Shown here one piece after another: positions 1 through 8,463 of a DNA stretch of 64,000 nucleotides. The DNA is taken from NCBI GenBank assembly GCA_964449135.1, contig CAYUXZ010000003.1:1-64000 (forward strand). Reading direction: 5' to 3'. The number at the start of each line of letters is the position of its first letter. Position 1 is the stretch's first letter. Under the pieces are notes generated by a model, which made no database searches, was not told where the DNA came from, and saw only the letters and a list, made by a program, of their open reading frames with translations. The position numbers and the translations under genes are program-made. The DNA comes from SZAS-103 sp964449135. Lineage in GTDB: Bacteria; Pseudomonadota; Gammaproteobacteria; Xanthomonadales; Xanthomonadaceae.

Positions 1-1
1 C

Positions 2-292
2 CGCGTGATCGTGATCGCCGGCAAGAACAAGGGCCTCAAGGGCGAAGTGCTGCGCGTCGCGGCCGACCGCGTCGTCGTGCAGAACATCAACATCGTCAAG
101 CGCCACACCAAGGCCAACCCGCAGGCGAACCAGCCCGGCGGCGTGGTGGAGCGCGAAGCCCCGCTGCACATCTCCAACGTGATGCTGCTCAATGCCGCCA
201 CCGGCAAGGGCGAGCGCGTTGGCTTCAAGGTGCTCGACGACGGACGCAAGGTGCGCGTGTTCCGCTCGAGCGGAGAGGCGATCGACGCCTGA
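2..292 (+). CDS. rplX: 50S ribosomal protein L24 (5' truncated by window edge)
   Basis: Large-subunit protein L24, which binds 23S rRNA early in assembly. The window opens inside the gene, so roughly the first 8-10 residues are missing; reading begins RVIVIAGKNKG, matching the KOW-motif strand that reads VIVLTGKDKG in E. coli. The conserved NQPGGVVEREA and NAATGKGERVGF segments follow, and the C-terminal end is at the usual place. A GTG at base 5 is an internal codon, not the start. It heads the visible part of the spc operon, with rplE 59 bases downstream. Identity is secure from family motifs and position. Confidence 0.95.
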   Translation, partial: RVIVIAGKNKGLKGEVLRVAADRVVVQNINIVKRHTKANPQANQPGGVVEREAPLHISNVMLLNAATGKGERVGFKVLDDGRKVRVFRSSGEAIDA

Positions 293-351
293 TCAGGAAA
301 CCCGGCGCAACGCCCGGCCGGTTCCGACAAGCAGATCTCAAGGAAAACGAA

Positions 352-894
352 ATGACCACGCGTCTCGAGAAACACTACAAAGAATCCGTCGTGCCGAAGC
401 TGATGGAGAAGTTCGGCTACACGAACGTCATGCAGGTTCCGCGCCTGTCCAAGATCACGCTCAACATGGGCGTGGGCGAGGCCGTGGCCAACAAGAAGAT
501 CCTCGAGAACGCCGTGGCCGACATGGTCAAGATCGGCGGCCAGAAGCCGATCGTGACCAAGGCGCGCGTGTCGGTGGCGAGCTTCAAGATCCGCGACGGC
601 TGGCCGATCGGCTGCAAGGTCACGCTCCGCCGCGCGCACATGTACGAGTTCCTCGACCGCCTGGTCAACGTCGCCCTGCCGCGCGTGCGCGACTTCCGCG
701 GCGTGTCGGGCCGCGCTTTCGACGGCCGCGGCAACTACAACATGGGCGTGAAGGAACAGATCATCTTCCCCGAGATCGACTACGACCAGGTCGATGCGAT
801 GCGCGGCATGGACATCGCGATCACGACCACCGCGAAGAGCAACGAGGAAGCGCGCGCGCTGCTCGAGGCCTTCGGCTTCCCCTTCCGCAACTGA
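352..894 (+). CDS. rplE: 50S ribosomal protein L5
   Basis: L5, part of the 5S rRNA-binding complex in the central protuberance. The 180-residue product has the expected length (179 in E. coli) and the family landmarks: LEKHYKESVVPKLMEKFGY at the N-terminus, LNMGVGEAV near residue 40, the RAHMYEFLDRL segment, and the C-terminal TTTAKSNEEARALLEAFGFPF. The start ATG follows an AAGGAAA ribosome-binding site. It sits between rplX and rpsN as in other proteobacteria. Confidence 0.97.
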   Translation: MTTRLEKHYKESVVPKLMEKFGYTNVMQVPRLSKITLNMGVGEAVANKKILENAVADMVKIGGQKPIVTKARVSVASFKIRDGWPIGCKVTLRRAHMYEFLDRLVNVALPRVRDFRGVSGRAFDGRGNYNMGVKEQIIFPEIDYDQVDAMRGMDIAITTTAKSNEEARALLEAFGFPFRN

Positions 895-914
895 TTCGCC
901 GGGACGACACGACA

Positions 915-1220
915 ATGGCAAAGACCAGCATGGTGAACCGCGACCTCAAGCGGAAGAAGCTCGCGAAGCGGCACGCGGCCAAGCGCGTTGCGCTGAAGAA
1001 GACCATCAGCAGCACGACCGCCTCGTACGACGAAAAGATGGAAGCCGTGGTCAAGCTGCAGAAGCTGCCGCGCGATTCCAGCCCGTCGCGCCAGCGCAAC
1101 CGCTGCGAACTGTCGGGCCGCCCGCGCGGCACGTACGCGAAATTCGGCCTGGCCCGCAACAAGCTGCGCGAAGCGACCATGCGCGGCGACGTGCCCGGCC
1201 TGCGCAAGGCCTCCTGGTAA
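915..1220 (+). CDS. rpsN: 30S ribosomal protein S14 (zinc-independent type)
   Basis: S14 of the small-subunit head. The ATG at 915 gives a 101-residue protein (MAKTSMVNRDLKRKKLAKRH...), the length of the long form that lacks the CxxC zinc ribbon; only one Cys is visible, in NRCELSGRPRGTY. The C-terminal GDVPGLRKASW is diagnostic. The same frame stays open far upstream into rplE, but those codons are an overlapping alternative frame and the start at 915 is fixed by family length. It is 20 bases after rplE, in the spc operon order L5-S14-S8. Confidence 0.96.
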   Translation: MAKTSMVNRDLKRKKLAKRHAAKRVALKKTISSTTASYDEKMEAVVKLQKLPRDSSPSRQRNRCELSGRPRGTYAKFGLARNKLREATMRGDVPGLRKASW

Positions 1221-1274
1221 CAATCACCCTGCAGAATCTTCTGCGGATATCGGTGCCCTCAAAGGAAACAGAAA

Positions 1275-1673
1275 ATGAGCATGACTGATCCCATCGCCGA
1301 CATGCTGGTGCGCATCAAGAACGCGCTGGCCGTGGGCAAGCCGACGGTTTCGATGCCGTCCTCCAAGATCAAGGCCGCGCTCGCGGGCGTGCTGAAGTCG
1401 GAAGGCTACATCGCCGACACGCGCGTGAGCGAAGCCGGCAAAGGCAAGCTGAAGCTCGAAATCGTGCTGAAGTACTACGAGGGCAAGCCGGTGATCGAGC
1501 GCCTTGAGCGCGTCTCTCGCTCCGGCCTGCGCCAGTACCGCGGCAAGGACGAACTGCCGCAGATCCTCGGCGGCCTCGGCGTGTCCATCATCTCGACCTC
1601 CAAGGGCATCATGACCGATCGCCAGGCGCGCGCTGAAGGCGTGGGCGGTGAAGTCATCTGCCTCGTGGCGTAA
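1275..1673 (+). CDS. rpsH: 30S ribosomal protein S8
   Basis: S8 binds 16S rRNA helix 21 and in E. coli is also the translational repressor of the spc operon. The 132-residue product starts MSMTDPIADMLVRIKNAL and ends with the family signature STSKGIMTDRQAR...GGEVICLVA. An AAAGGAAA ribosome-binding site lies just upstream of the ATG. The gap to rpsN contains a small palindrome (CTGCAGAATCTTCTGCGG). Whether S8 feedback operates here cannot be told from sequence, since no obvious helix-21 mimic was recognised near rplE. Confidence 0.97.
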   Translation: MSMTDPIADMLVRIKNALAVGKPTVSMPSSKIKAALAGVLKSEGYIADTRVSEAGKGKLKLEIVLKYYEGKPVIERLERVSRSGLRQYRGKDELPQILGGLGVSIISTSKGIMTDRQARAEGVGGEVICLVA

Positions 1674-1683
1674 GGAGCAACCC

Positions 1684-2211
1684 ATGTCTCGCGTAGCCAA
1701 GAAGCCGATCGCCCTGCCCAAGGGCGTCGAATGCAACATCAGCGCCGACAAGGTCAGCGTCAAGGGCCCGAAGGGCACGCTGAACCTCGCCCGGACGCAG
1801 GGCGTGAACGTCGCGGTGGAGAACGGCCACGTGCAGTTCTCGACCGCCGATGCAGGCTTGATGCCGATGGCCGGCACCGCGCGCGCGCTGCTCGCCAACA
1901 TGATCAATGGCGTGTCCGCGGGCTACGAGCGCAAGCTCGAGCTGGTGGGCGTGGGTTACCGCGCCGCGATGCAGGGCCGTGACCTGAACCTGAGCTTGGG
2001 TTTCTCCCACCCGGTCGTGTTCAAGACGCCCGAAGGCATCACTATCGCCACGCCGTCGCAGACCGAGATCGTGGTCAGCGGCGCCGACAAGCAGCGCGTC
2101 GGCGAGGCCGCCGCGAAGATCCGCTCGTACCGTCCGCCGGAACCCTACAAGGGCAAGGGCGTCCGCTACAGCGGCGAGAAGATCAACATGAAGGAAGCCA
2201 AGAAGACGTAA
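1684..2211 (+). CDS. rplF: 50S ribosomal protein L6
   Basis: L6, a two-domain large-subunit protein near the GTPase-associated centre. The ATG at 1684 is preceded by AAGGAGCAACCC and begins 10 bases after the rpsH stop, giving 175 residues. The start MSRVAKKPIALPKGV and the C-terminal L6 signature RSYRPPEPYKGKGVRY are clear. An in-frame upstream ATG at 1648 lies inside rpsH and would add an unrelated 12-residue tail, so it was not used. Confidence 0.97.
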   Translation: MSRVAKKPIALPKGVECNISADKVSVKGPKGTLNLARTQGVNVAVENGHVQFSTADAGLMPMAGTARALLANMINGVSAGYERKLELVGVGYRAAMQGRDLNLSLGFSHPVVFKTPEGITIATPSQTEIVVSGADKQRVGEAAAKIRSYRPPEPYKGKGVRYSGEKINMKEAKKT

Positions 2212-2216
2212 TTGGG

Positions 2217-2261
2217 TGCGCGGGTCCATCCGCGCAAAGAGAAACCGGCCGTCCATGGCCG
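2217..2261 (+). repeat. Two short palindromes between rplF and rplR
   Basis: TGCGCGG (2217-2223) pairs with CCGCGCA (2230-2236), and CGGCC (2246-2250) with GGCCG (2257-2261). Both hairpins enclose the same six-base loop, GTCCAT. There is no T-run, so termination is unlikely. They resemble the hairpins in other gaps of this operon. Confidence 0.6.
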
Positions 2262-2322
2262 ACTTCTCAAAAAAGACCCGCGCTAACAGACGTTTTCGCA
2301 GTTTCTTCGAGGACCAAAGACC

Positions 2323-2676
2323 ATGGAAAAGAAAATCGCCCGCTTGCGCCGTGCCAAGAGCACGCGCTCCCACATCCGCGTGCTCGGCGTGCCGCGCCTG
2401 TCCGTGCTGCGCTCGGGCCAGCACATCTACGCGCAGCTGTTCACCTCGGACGGCTCGAAGGTGCTCGCCGCGGCCTCGACGCTGGAAGCCGGCGTCAAGG
2501 ACGGCCTGAAGGGCACGAAGAACCTCGAAGCCGCGGCCAAGGTCGGTCGCGCGATCGCCGAGAAGGCCAAGGCCGCCGGCGTCGAGAAGGTCGCCTTCGA
2601 CCGTTCCGGCTACCGCTTCCACGGCCGCGTCAAGGCACTGGCCGACGCCGCCCGCGAGGGCGGACTGCAGTTCTGA
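2323..2676 (+). CDS. rplR: 50S ribosomal protein L18
   Basis: L18, which with L5 and L25 anchors 5S rRNA. The product is 117 residues, identical in length to E. coli L18, starting MEKKIARLRRAKSTRSHIR and ending with the family signature FDRSGYRFHGRVKALADAAREGG. It lies between L6 and S5 as expected, but the flanking gaps (111 and 114 bases) are long for this operon and are filled with hairpins. Confidence 0.97.
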   Translation: MEKKIARLRRAKSTRSHIRVLGVPRLSVLRSGQHIYAQLFTSDGSKVLAAASTLEAGVKDGLKGTKNLEAAAKVGRAIAEKAKAAGVEKVAFDRSGYRFHGRVKALADAAREGGLQF

Positions 2677-2677
2677 A

Positions 2678-2737
2678 ACCGGACGCCTTGGCGTCCGGTG
2701 GAGTGAAAAATCGTACCGCCGCGGACTTGAAGTCCGC
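2678..2737 (+). repeat. Two intergenic hairpins between rplR and rpsE
   Basis: ACCGGACGCC (2678-2687) and GGCGTCCGGT (2690-2699) are perfect 10-base arms starting just after the rplR stop. GCGGACT (2721-2727) and AGTCCGC (2731-2737) form a second hairpin around TGA. Both contain the GGAC/GTCC word that recurs in hairpins at 8294 and 12600. No T-run follows. Confidence 0.65.
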
Positions 2738-2790
2738 ACCGAAGCAACCACAACGATAAGCGGCTCTGCCGTAAGCAACCAGGAAACGAC

Positions 2791-3300
2791 ATGGCAAATT
2801 TCGAACGCAACGACAACAGCGACGGCTTCGTCGAGAAGCTGGTCGCGGTGAACCGCGTGTCCAAGACCGTCAAGGGCGGACGCCAGTTCACCTTCACCGC
2901 GCTGACCGTGGTCGGCGACGGCGCCGGCAAGGTCGGCTTCGGCTACGGCAAGGCGCGCGAAGTGCCGGTCGCGATCCAGAAGTCGATGGAAGCCGCGCGC
3001 AAGACGATGGTGAACGTGGATCTCAACAACGGCACGCTCTGGCACTCGGTCAAGGCTGGCCACGGCGCGGCGCGCGTGTTCATGCAGCCCGCCTCGGAAG
3101 GTACCGGCGTGATCGCCGGCGGCGCGATGCGCGCCGTGCTCGAGGCGGTCGGCGTGAAGAACGTGCTCGCCAAGGCGGTGGGTTCGCGCAATCCGATCAA
3201 CCTGGTGCGCGCCACCGTGAAGGGCCTGGCGGCGATGCATTCGCCGGCGCAGATCGCGGCCAAGCGCGGCAAGACCGTCGAGGAGATCACCCATGTCTAA
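2791..3300 (+). CDS. rpsE: 30S ribosomal protein S5
   Basis: S5, a decoding-fidelity protein at the back of the 30S body. The 169-residue product contains the double-stranded-RNA-binding-like N-domain signature KTVKGGRQFTFTALTVVGDG and the C-domain core HGAARVFMQPASEGTGVI followed by AGGAMRAVLEAVGV. The ATG follows an AGGAAACGAC site. Its 3' end overlaps the start of rpmD by 8 bases, indicating tight coupling. Confidence 0.97.
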   Translation: MANFERNDNSDGFVEKLVAVNRVSKTVKGGRQFTFTALTVVGDGAGKVGFGYGKAREVPVAIQKSMEAARKTMVNVDLNNGTLWHSVKAGHGAARVFMQPASEGTGVIAGGAMRAVLEAVGVKNVLAKAVGSRNPINLVRATVKGLAAMHSPAQIAAKRGKTVEEITHV

Positions 3301-3487
3301 GAAGGACGCCGCCAAGACGGTCACCGTGCGCCTGGTCAAGGGCATGCGCGGCTGCCAGTCGCGCCATCGCCTGTCGGTGCGTGCGCTCGGCCTGAACAAG
3401 CTCAACGACGTTCGCACGCTGCCGGACAACCCGAGCGTGCGCGGCCTGATCAACACCGTGCACTACCTCGTGCAGGTGGAGGAGTAA
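3293..3487 (+). CDS. rpmD: 50S ribosomal protein L30
   Basis: L30, a small (64-residue) large-subunit protein. The sequence KTVTVRLVKGMRGCQSRHR then LGLNKLNDVRTLPDNPSVRGLI is typical of the bacterial L30 fold. The start ATG lies inside the last codons of rpsE (8-base overlap), and rplO follows 4 bases after the stop. Gene order S5-L30-L15-SecY is the standard spc arrangement. Confidence 0.96.
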   Translation: MSKKDAAKTVTVRLVKGMRGCQSRHRLSVRALGLNKLNDVRTLPDNPSVRGLINTVHYLVQVEE

Positions 3488-3491
3488 TCCG

Positions 3492-3926
3492 ATGAAACTC
3501 AATTCTCTCAAGCCTGCCGACGGCGCCCGCAAGGAGCGCACCCGCGTCGGCCGCGGCATCGGTTCCGGACTCGGCAAGACCGCCGGCCGCGGCCACAAGG
3601 GTTCGTTCGCGCGCGCCGGCAAGGGCAAGATCAAGGCCGGCTTCGAAGGCGGCCAGATGCCGATGCAGCGCCGTCTGCCGAAGATCGGCTTCCGTTCCAA
3701 GCTCAAGGCCGACACCGCCGAAGTGCTGCTGTACCAGCTCGCCAAGCTGCCGGTGGATACCATCGACTTCGCCGCGCTGCGCGACGCCAAGCTGGTGCCG
3801 GCGAACGCCAAGCAGGCGAAGGTCGTCAAGAAGGGCGAGATTTCGCGCAAGGTGACGCTCAAGGGCCTGCTCGCGACGGCCGGCGCCAAGGCCGCGATCG
3901 AAGCGGCCGGCGGCAGCGTCGGATAA
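3492..3926 (+). CDS. rplO: 50S ribosomal protein L15
   Basis: L15, a late-assembly large-subunit protein with a long basic N-terminal extension. The 144-residue product opens MKLNSLKPADGARKERTRVG, has the Gly/Arg-rich RGIGSGLGKTAGRGHKG tract and the FEGGQMPMQRRLPK signature, then a globular C-domain. It directly precedes secY with a gap of 3 bases, the classical coupling of L15 to the translocon gene. Confidence 0.97.
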   Translation: MKLNSLKPADGARKERTRVGRGIGSGLGKTAGRGHKGSFARAGKGKIKAGFEGGQMPMQRRLPKIGFRSKLKADTAEVLLYQLAKLPVDTIDFAALRDAKLVPANAKQAKVVKKGEISRKVTLKGLLATAGAKAAIEAAGGSVG

Positions 3927-3929
3927 CGG

Positions 3930-5337
3930 ATGTCGCGCGATCCGAAATCGATCGCCGGCCTCGCGTCGGCCGGCAAGTTCACCGAACTCAAGCAGCGCCT
4001 GCTGTTCGTGCTCGGCGCGCTGGTCGTCTATCGCCTCGGCACCTACATCCCGGTGCCGGGCGTGGACTCGGCCGCGATGCTGCGCCTGATGGAGCAGCAG
4101 AAGGGCACCATCCTGGACATGTTCAACATGTTCTCGGGCGGCGCGCTGCAGCGGATGAGCCTGTTCGCGCTCAACGTCACGCCCTACATCACTGCTTCGA
4201 TCATCATCCAGCTGCTCGCGCAGATCCTCCCGAACCTGCAGAACCTGCGCAAGGAAGGCGAGAGCGGCCGCCGCAAGATCACCCAGTGGACGCGCTACTC
4301 GACGGTATTCCTCGCGCTGGCGCAGTCGTTCGGCATCGCTCTGGGCCTGCAGTCGCAGCACCTTGTCTATGTGACCGGCGTGGGCTTCATCCTGCCCGCC
4401 GTGGTCGCGCTGACCGCCGGCACGATGTTCCTGATGTGGCTGGGCGAACAGGTGACCGAGCGCGGCATCGGCAACGGCGTATCCATCCTAATCCAGGCCG
4501 GCATCGTCGCCGGGCTGCCGCACGCGGTGGGCTCGACGATCCAGAAGGTCAGCAACGGTGAAATGGCGCCGCTGACCCTGCTGGTCGTAATGGCGCTGGT
4601 GGTGCTGGTGGTGTGGTTCGTGGTGTTCGTCGAGAGTGGCCAGCGCCGCATCACGGTGAACTACGCGCGCCGCCAGGGCGGGCGCCAGGCCTACATGAAC
4701 CAGACCTCGCACCTGCCGCTCAAGCTCAACATGTCCGGCGTGATCCCGCCGATCTTCGCGTCCAGCCTGATCATGTTCCCGGCGACCGCCGCGGCGATCT
4801 TCGGGCAGGGTGGCACGGCCACTGTGCTGCGCCGGGTCTCCGACGCGCTGGCGCCGGGCGAACCGCTGCACATGCTGATCTACGGCGGCCTGATCCTGGG
4901 ATTCACCTTCTTCTACACCGCGCTGGTGTTCAACTCCAACGAAACCGCCGACAACCTNNNNNNNNNNCCCGGCCTGGTAATCAACTTCTTCCTACACCCC
5001 GCGGTTGTTAAACCCAAAGGAACCCTCCGACAACCTCAGAAAGTCGGGCGCGCGTATCCCGGGCTTCCGTCCGGGCAAGGCGACCGCCGAGTACGTGGAC
5101 AATGTGCTGACGCGGCTGACCCTGGCCGGCGCGCTGTACCTGGTCGCGGTCTGCCTGCTGCCCGAACTGCTGCAGACCAACGCCGGCGTGTCGTTCTACT
5201 TCGGCGGCACGTCGCTGCTGATCGTGGTGGTGGTGATCATGGACTTCACCGCGCAGATCCAGGCGCACCTGATGTCGCACCAGTACGAGAGCCTGCTGAA
5301 AAAGGCCAATCTCAAGTCCGGCGCCAAGCCCCGTTAA
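3930..5337 (+). CDS. secY: Protein translocase subunit SecY (interrupted by an assembly fault)
   Basis: SecY, the channel of the Sec translocon in the inner membrane. Codons from ATG 3930 run through several hydrophobic helices (FVLGALVVYRLGTYIPVPGV with the plug region, PYITASIIIQLLAQI, the cytoplasmic loop RRITVNYARRQGGRQAYM) to NETADNL at 4957. A run of 10 Ns follows, then about 59 noisy bases. The correct frame resumes at NLRKSGARIPGFRPG (5032 onward) and continues to LKSGAKPR. Removing the 79-base duplicated segment restores one uninterrupted 442-residue frame, close to the 443 of E. coli SecY. The gene is therefore almost certainly intact in the organism; as printed it is frameshifted. 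No rpmJ follows the stop. Confidence 0.93.
4958..4967. other. Assembly gap (10 Ns)
   Basis: Ten undetermined bases inside secY. The bases before the gap (ccgacaacct, 4948-4957) reappear at 5027-5036, so the two contig ends overlap and nothing need be missing. Confidence 0.98.
4968..5026 (+). other. Noisy duplicate of preceding secY sequence
   Basis: These bases align, with many substitutions and small indels, to about 4886-4947. Compare ATCAACTTCTTCCTACACC with ATTCACCTTCTTCTACACC, and AACCCAAAGGAACCCTCCGA with AACTCCAACGAAACCGCCGA. This looks like an error-rich contig end retained beside its correct copy, not a real insertion. Confidence 0.85.
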
Positions 5338-5642
5338 GACGGGTTTGTAGCCGGCAGCTTCCCGAATCCGGGAAGGACAATCCAAGGGCGATCCGCACGA
5401 CGCTTCACGCGCGGATTGGCCGGACGCAGAGCCCGCGCATGAGGAGCGCGAGCCGGCGGAGCACGGGAAACCGGGTTTCGCCACGACCGGCCTGGTCGCC
5501 AGAGCATGGGCACACTCCCCATGCCGGGTTCCGTGGCGTTCGCGCCGCGGGGCTTCTATAGAACCTGAAGCTTTGCTATCATTTCTTGTTCCCTGCGCCC
5601 GGTTTCGACCGGGTGGCAAACATCACAGTCGGAGATCGCCTG
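5338..5642 (+). other. Intergenic region secY-rpsM with hairpins, no rpmJ
   Basis: About 305 bases without a convincing gene. I looked for a 37- to 41-codon L36 (rpmJ) gene, which often sits here, and found none. Two perfect hairpins are present: CTTCCCG/CGGGAAG at 5358-5375 with loop AATC, and GCATGGG/CCCATGC at 5504-5524. Neither is followed by a T-run. A promoter-like element lies near the 3' end. Confidence 0.6.
5554..5582 (+). promoter_or_regulatory. Possible extended -10 promoter upstream of rpsM
   Basis: TGCTATCAT (5574-5582) matches an extended -10 (TGnTATnAT type). The hexamer 17 bases upstream, TTCTAT (5554-5559), is a poor -35. It would give a separate start for the alpha operon genes rpsM-rpsK-rpsD-rpoA-rplQ. 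The local composition is AT-rich relative to the surroundings. Confidence 0.4.
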
Positions 5643-5999
5643 ATGGCGCGCATTGCCGGTGTCAATCTTCCCGTCCAGAAGCACGTCTGGGTGGGTCTGC
5701 AAAGCATCTACGGAATCGGCCGCACGCGGTCGAAGAAGGTCTGCGAGGAGGCCGGCGTGAAGCCGTCCACGAAGATCCGCGACCTCACCGAGGCCGAGGT
5801 CGAGCACCTGCGCGCCGTCGTCACCAAGTACACGGTCGAGGGCGACCTGCGCCGCGAAGTCGGCATGTCGATCAAGCGCCTGATGGACCTCTCCTGCTAC
5901 CGCGGGCTGCGTCACCGTCGCGGCCTGCCGGTGCGCGGCCAGCGCACACGCACCAACGCGCGCACCCGCAAGGGCCCGCGCAAGGCGATCAAGAAGTAA
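5643..5999 (+). CDS. rpsM: 30S ribosomal protein S13
   Basis: S13, at the head of the small subunit contacting the large subunit and P-site tRNA. ATG 5643 gives 118 residues, the E. coli length: MARIAGVNLPVQKHVWVGL at the N-terminus, the helix-two-turn-helix region YGIGRTRSKKVCEEAG, and the basic C-tail RGQRTRTNARTRKGPRK. In-frame codons upstream to 5586 lack family similarity. First gene of the alpha operon block. Confidence 0.96.
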   Translation: MARIAGVNLPVQKHVWVGLQSIYGIGRTRSKKVCEEAGVKPSTKIRDLTEAEVEHLRAVVTKYTVEGDLRREVGMSIKRLMDLSCYRGLRHRRGLPVRGQRTRTNARTRKGPRKAIKK

Positions 6000-6017
6000 G
6001 CCGCTCTTATTGAAAGT

Positions 6018-6035
6018 CCGTACATGGATGTACGG
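6018..6035 (+). repeat. Hairpin between rpsM and rpsK
   Basis: CCGTACAT (6018-6025) and ATGTACGG (6028-6035) form a perfect 8-base-pair stem with a GG loop. A second small palindrome pair, TGCGCA...TGCGCA, lies at 6041-6055. It is one of a series of hairpins in the gaps of this operon. Confidence 0.6.
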
Positions 6036-6073
6036 GTTCTTGCGCAGGATGCGCATAAAGGAAAATCAATAAA

Positions 6074-6469
6074 ATGACCAAGCCCGCAGCAGCCGCCAAG
6101 ACCAAGAAGAAGGTCAAGCGCGTCGTCACCGACGGCATCGCGCATGTCCAGGCTTCCTTCAACAACACCATCATCACGATCACCGACCGCCAGGGCAATG
6201 CGTTGTCGTGGGCGACCTCGGGCGGCGCGGGTTTTCGCGGTTCGCGCAAGTCCACCCCGTTCGCCGCGCAGGTCGCCGCCGAAAAGGCCGGCAAGGCCGC
6301 GCTCGACTACGGCGTGAAGACGCTGGAAGTGCGCATCAAGGGTCCGGGCCCGGGTCGCGAGTCGGCGGTGCGTTCGCTCAACAACGTCGGCTACAAGGTG
6401 ATGAACATCATCGACGTCACGCCGATCCCGCACAACGGCTGCCGCCCGCCGAAAAAGCGCCGCGTGTAA
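6074..6469 (+). CDS. rpsK: 30S ribosomal protein S11
   Basis: S11, on the platform of the small subunit lining the mRNA exit. The 131-residue product has an Ala/Lys-rich N-terminal tail, then GIAHVQASFNNTIITITDRQG, the GGAGFRGSRKSTPFAAQVAAE core, and the C-terminal DVTPIPHNGCRPPKKRRV, all diagnostic. It is preceded by AAAGGAAAATCAATAAA. The gap to rpsM is 74 bases. Confidence 0.97.
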   Translation: MTKPAAAAKTKKKVKRVVTDGIAHVQASFNNTIITITDRQGNALSWATSGGAGFRGSRKSTPFAAQVAAEKAGKAALDYGVKTLEVRIKGPGPGRESAVRSLNNVGYKVMNIIDVTPIPHNGCRPPKKRRV

Positions 6470-6506
6470 CCGACGCGATCCGACACCGATCGACTGAATC
6501 AAGAAC

Positions 6507-6522
6507 CGGCGAGTGATCGCCG
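6507..6522 (+). repeat. Hairpin between rpsK and rpsD
   Basis: CGGCGA (6507-6512) and TCGCCG (6517-6522) form a 6-base-pair stem with loop GTGA, 24 bases before the rpsD start. Confidence 0.45.
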
Positions 6523-6545
6523 AATCTCTTAGAAGAGAAAATCCA

Positions 6546-7178
<633 letters not shown>

Positions 7179-7187
7179 TCGTATCGC

Positions 7188-7212
7188 CGGCGGAGCCCGC
7201 GGGGCTTCGCCG
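7188..7212 (+). repeat. Strong hairpin between rpsD and rpoA
   Basis: CGGCGGAGCCC (7188-7198) pairs with GGGCTTCGCCG (7202-7212) over 11 positions with one G-T pair and a three-base loop. It begins 10 bases after the rpsD stop and has no T-run, so an mRNA stability or attenuation role is as likely as termination. Confidence 0.6.
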
Positions 7213-7247
7213 CTGCACCAGGAATTCATTCAGGAGAACGCACGACC

Positions 7248-8243
7248 ATGTCGGTTTCCGCCCATCAGGTGCTGCGTCCGCGCGGCCCGAACATCGAACG
7301 CATCACCACGCATCGCGCCAAGGTCGTGATCGAGCCGCTGGAGCGCGGCTATGGCCACACCCTAGGCAACGCGCTGCGCCGCGTGCTGCTGTCGTCGATC
7401 CCCGGTTATGCGATCACCGAGGTCGAGATCGACGGCGTGCTGCACGAATACACGACGGTCGAAGGCCTGCAGGAAGACGTCATCGAGATCCTGCTCAACC
7501 TCAAGGACGTTGCGATCCGGATGCACAACGTGGATCACAGCATGTTGTCCCTGTCCAAGCAGGGCAAGGGCGTCGTGACCGCGGGCGACATCAAGACCGA
7601 CCACAACGTCGAGATCCTCAATCCCGAGCACGTGATCTGCCACCTCACCAAGGACACGGCGATCAACATGCGCCTGAAGGTCGAGCGCGGCTTCGGCTAC
7701 CAGCCGGCGACCGCGCGGCGCAAGCCCGACGAGGAAACCCGCACGATCGGCCGGCTGATGCTGGACGCCTCGTTCTGCCCGGTCACCCGCGTCGCCTACG
7801 CCGTGGAAGCCGCGCGCGTCGAGCAGCGCACCGACCTCGACAAGCTCGTGATCGACATCGAGACCAACGGCACGATCGACGCCGAGGAAGCGATGCGCAC
7901 CGCCGCCGACATCCTCACCGACCAGCTCTCGGTATTCGGCGACTTCACCCACCGCGAGCGCGGCGCGCCCAAGCCGGCGGCGTCGGGCGTGGATCCGGTG
8001 CTGCTGCGCCCGATCGACGACCTCGAGCTCACCGTGCGTTCGGCGAACTGCCTGAAGGCCGAGAACATCTACTACATCGGCGACCTGATCCAGAAGACCG
8101 AGGTCGAGTTGCTCAAAACCCCGAACCTCGGCAAGAAGTCGCTGACCGAAATCAAGGAAGTGCTCGCGCAGCGTTCGCTGTCGCTGGGCATGAAGCTGGA
8201 GAACTGGCCGCCGGCCGGCCTCCAGCAGGGGATGATGGGGTGA
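7248..8243 (+). CDS. rpoA: RNA polymerase subunit alpha
   Basis: Alpha subunit, the assembly platform of RNA polymerase and the contact point for UP elements and activators. The 331-residue length is normal. The N-terminal domain shows EPLERGYGHTLGNALRRVLL, the dimerisation signature; after a linker near residues 235-250 the C-terminal domain carries the DNA-binding segment DDLELTVRSANCLKAENI and the second helix-hairpin region TPNLGKKSLTEIKEVL. The start ATG follows CAGGAGAACGCACGACC. Co-directional with S4 and L17 as in the classical alpha operon. Confidence 0.98.
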   Translation: MSVSAHQVLRPRGPNIERITTHRAKVVIEPLERGYGHTLGNALRRVLLSSIPGYAITEVEIDGVLHEYTTVEGLQEDVIEILLNLKDVAIRMHNVDHSMLSLSKQGKGVVTAGDIKTDHNVEILNPEHVICHLTKDTAINMRLKVERGFGYQPATARRKPDEETRTIGRLMLDASFCPVTRVAYAVEAARVEQRTDLDKLVIDIETNGTIDAEEAMRTAADILTDQLSVFGDFTHRERGAPKPAASGVDPVLLRPIDDLELTVRSANCLKAENIYYIGDLIQKTEVELLKTPNLGKKSLTEIKEVLAQRSLSLGMKLENWPPAGLQQGMMG

Positions 8244-8314
8244 GCAACCGCGCTTTGCCGATGCGTTGAAGCGCATCGGCAGCGGTTGCGAACGCCCGGA
8301 CAGGAAGTCCGGGC
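8244..8314 (+). repeat. Two large hairpins between rpoA and rplQ
   Basis: Immediately after the rpoA stop, GCAACCGC (8244-8251) pairs with GCGGTTGC (8282-8289), enclosing GCCGATGCG (8257-8265) paired with CGCATCGGC (8272-8280). A second perfect stem is GCCCGGAC (8294-8301) with GTCCGGGC (8307-8314), loop AGGAA. No T-tract follows either. The rest of the 220-base gap to rplQ shows no gene. Confidence 0.7.
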
Positions 8315-8463
8315 CGGGGGCTACATAGCCCGCGCCGTTCGCCACGGAAGGCACCACAAAACAAGTTCTGTAGTAGCGTCACCAAGAATTCCCGAGCTCT
8401 GCTGATGCATCAGTGCAGCCGCCGGTCACAAGAAGCTAGCCAGAATCACGAAGGAACAGTGCC

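Noticed and set aside
1654..3456. 600-codon minus-strand frame across rplF-rplR-rpsE-rpmD
   Set aside because: Antisense to four unmistakable ribosomal protein genes; no family features or ribosome-binding site.
5005..5337. Apparent separate 110-residue gene starting TTG after the secY gap
   Set aside because: It is the C-terminal part of SecY put out of frame by the duplicated noisy segment.
5338..5642. Expected rpmJ (L36) gene between secY and rpsM
   Set aside because: No frame with the L36 Cys/His pattern is present on either strand; it must be elsewhere.
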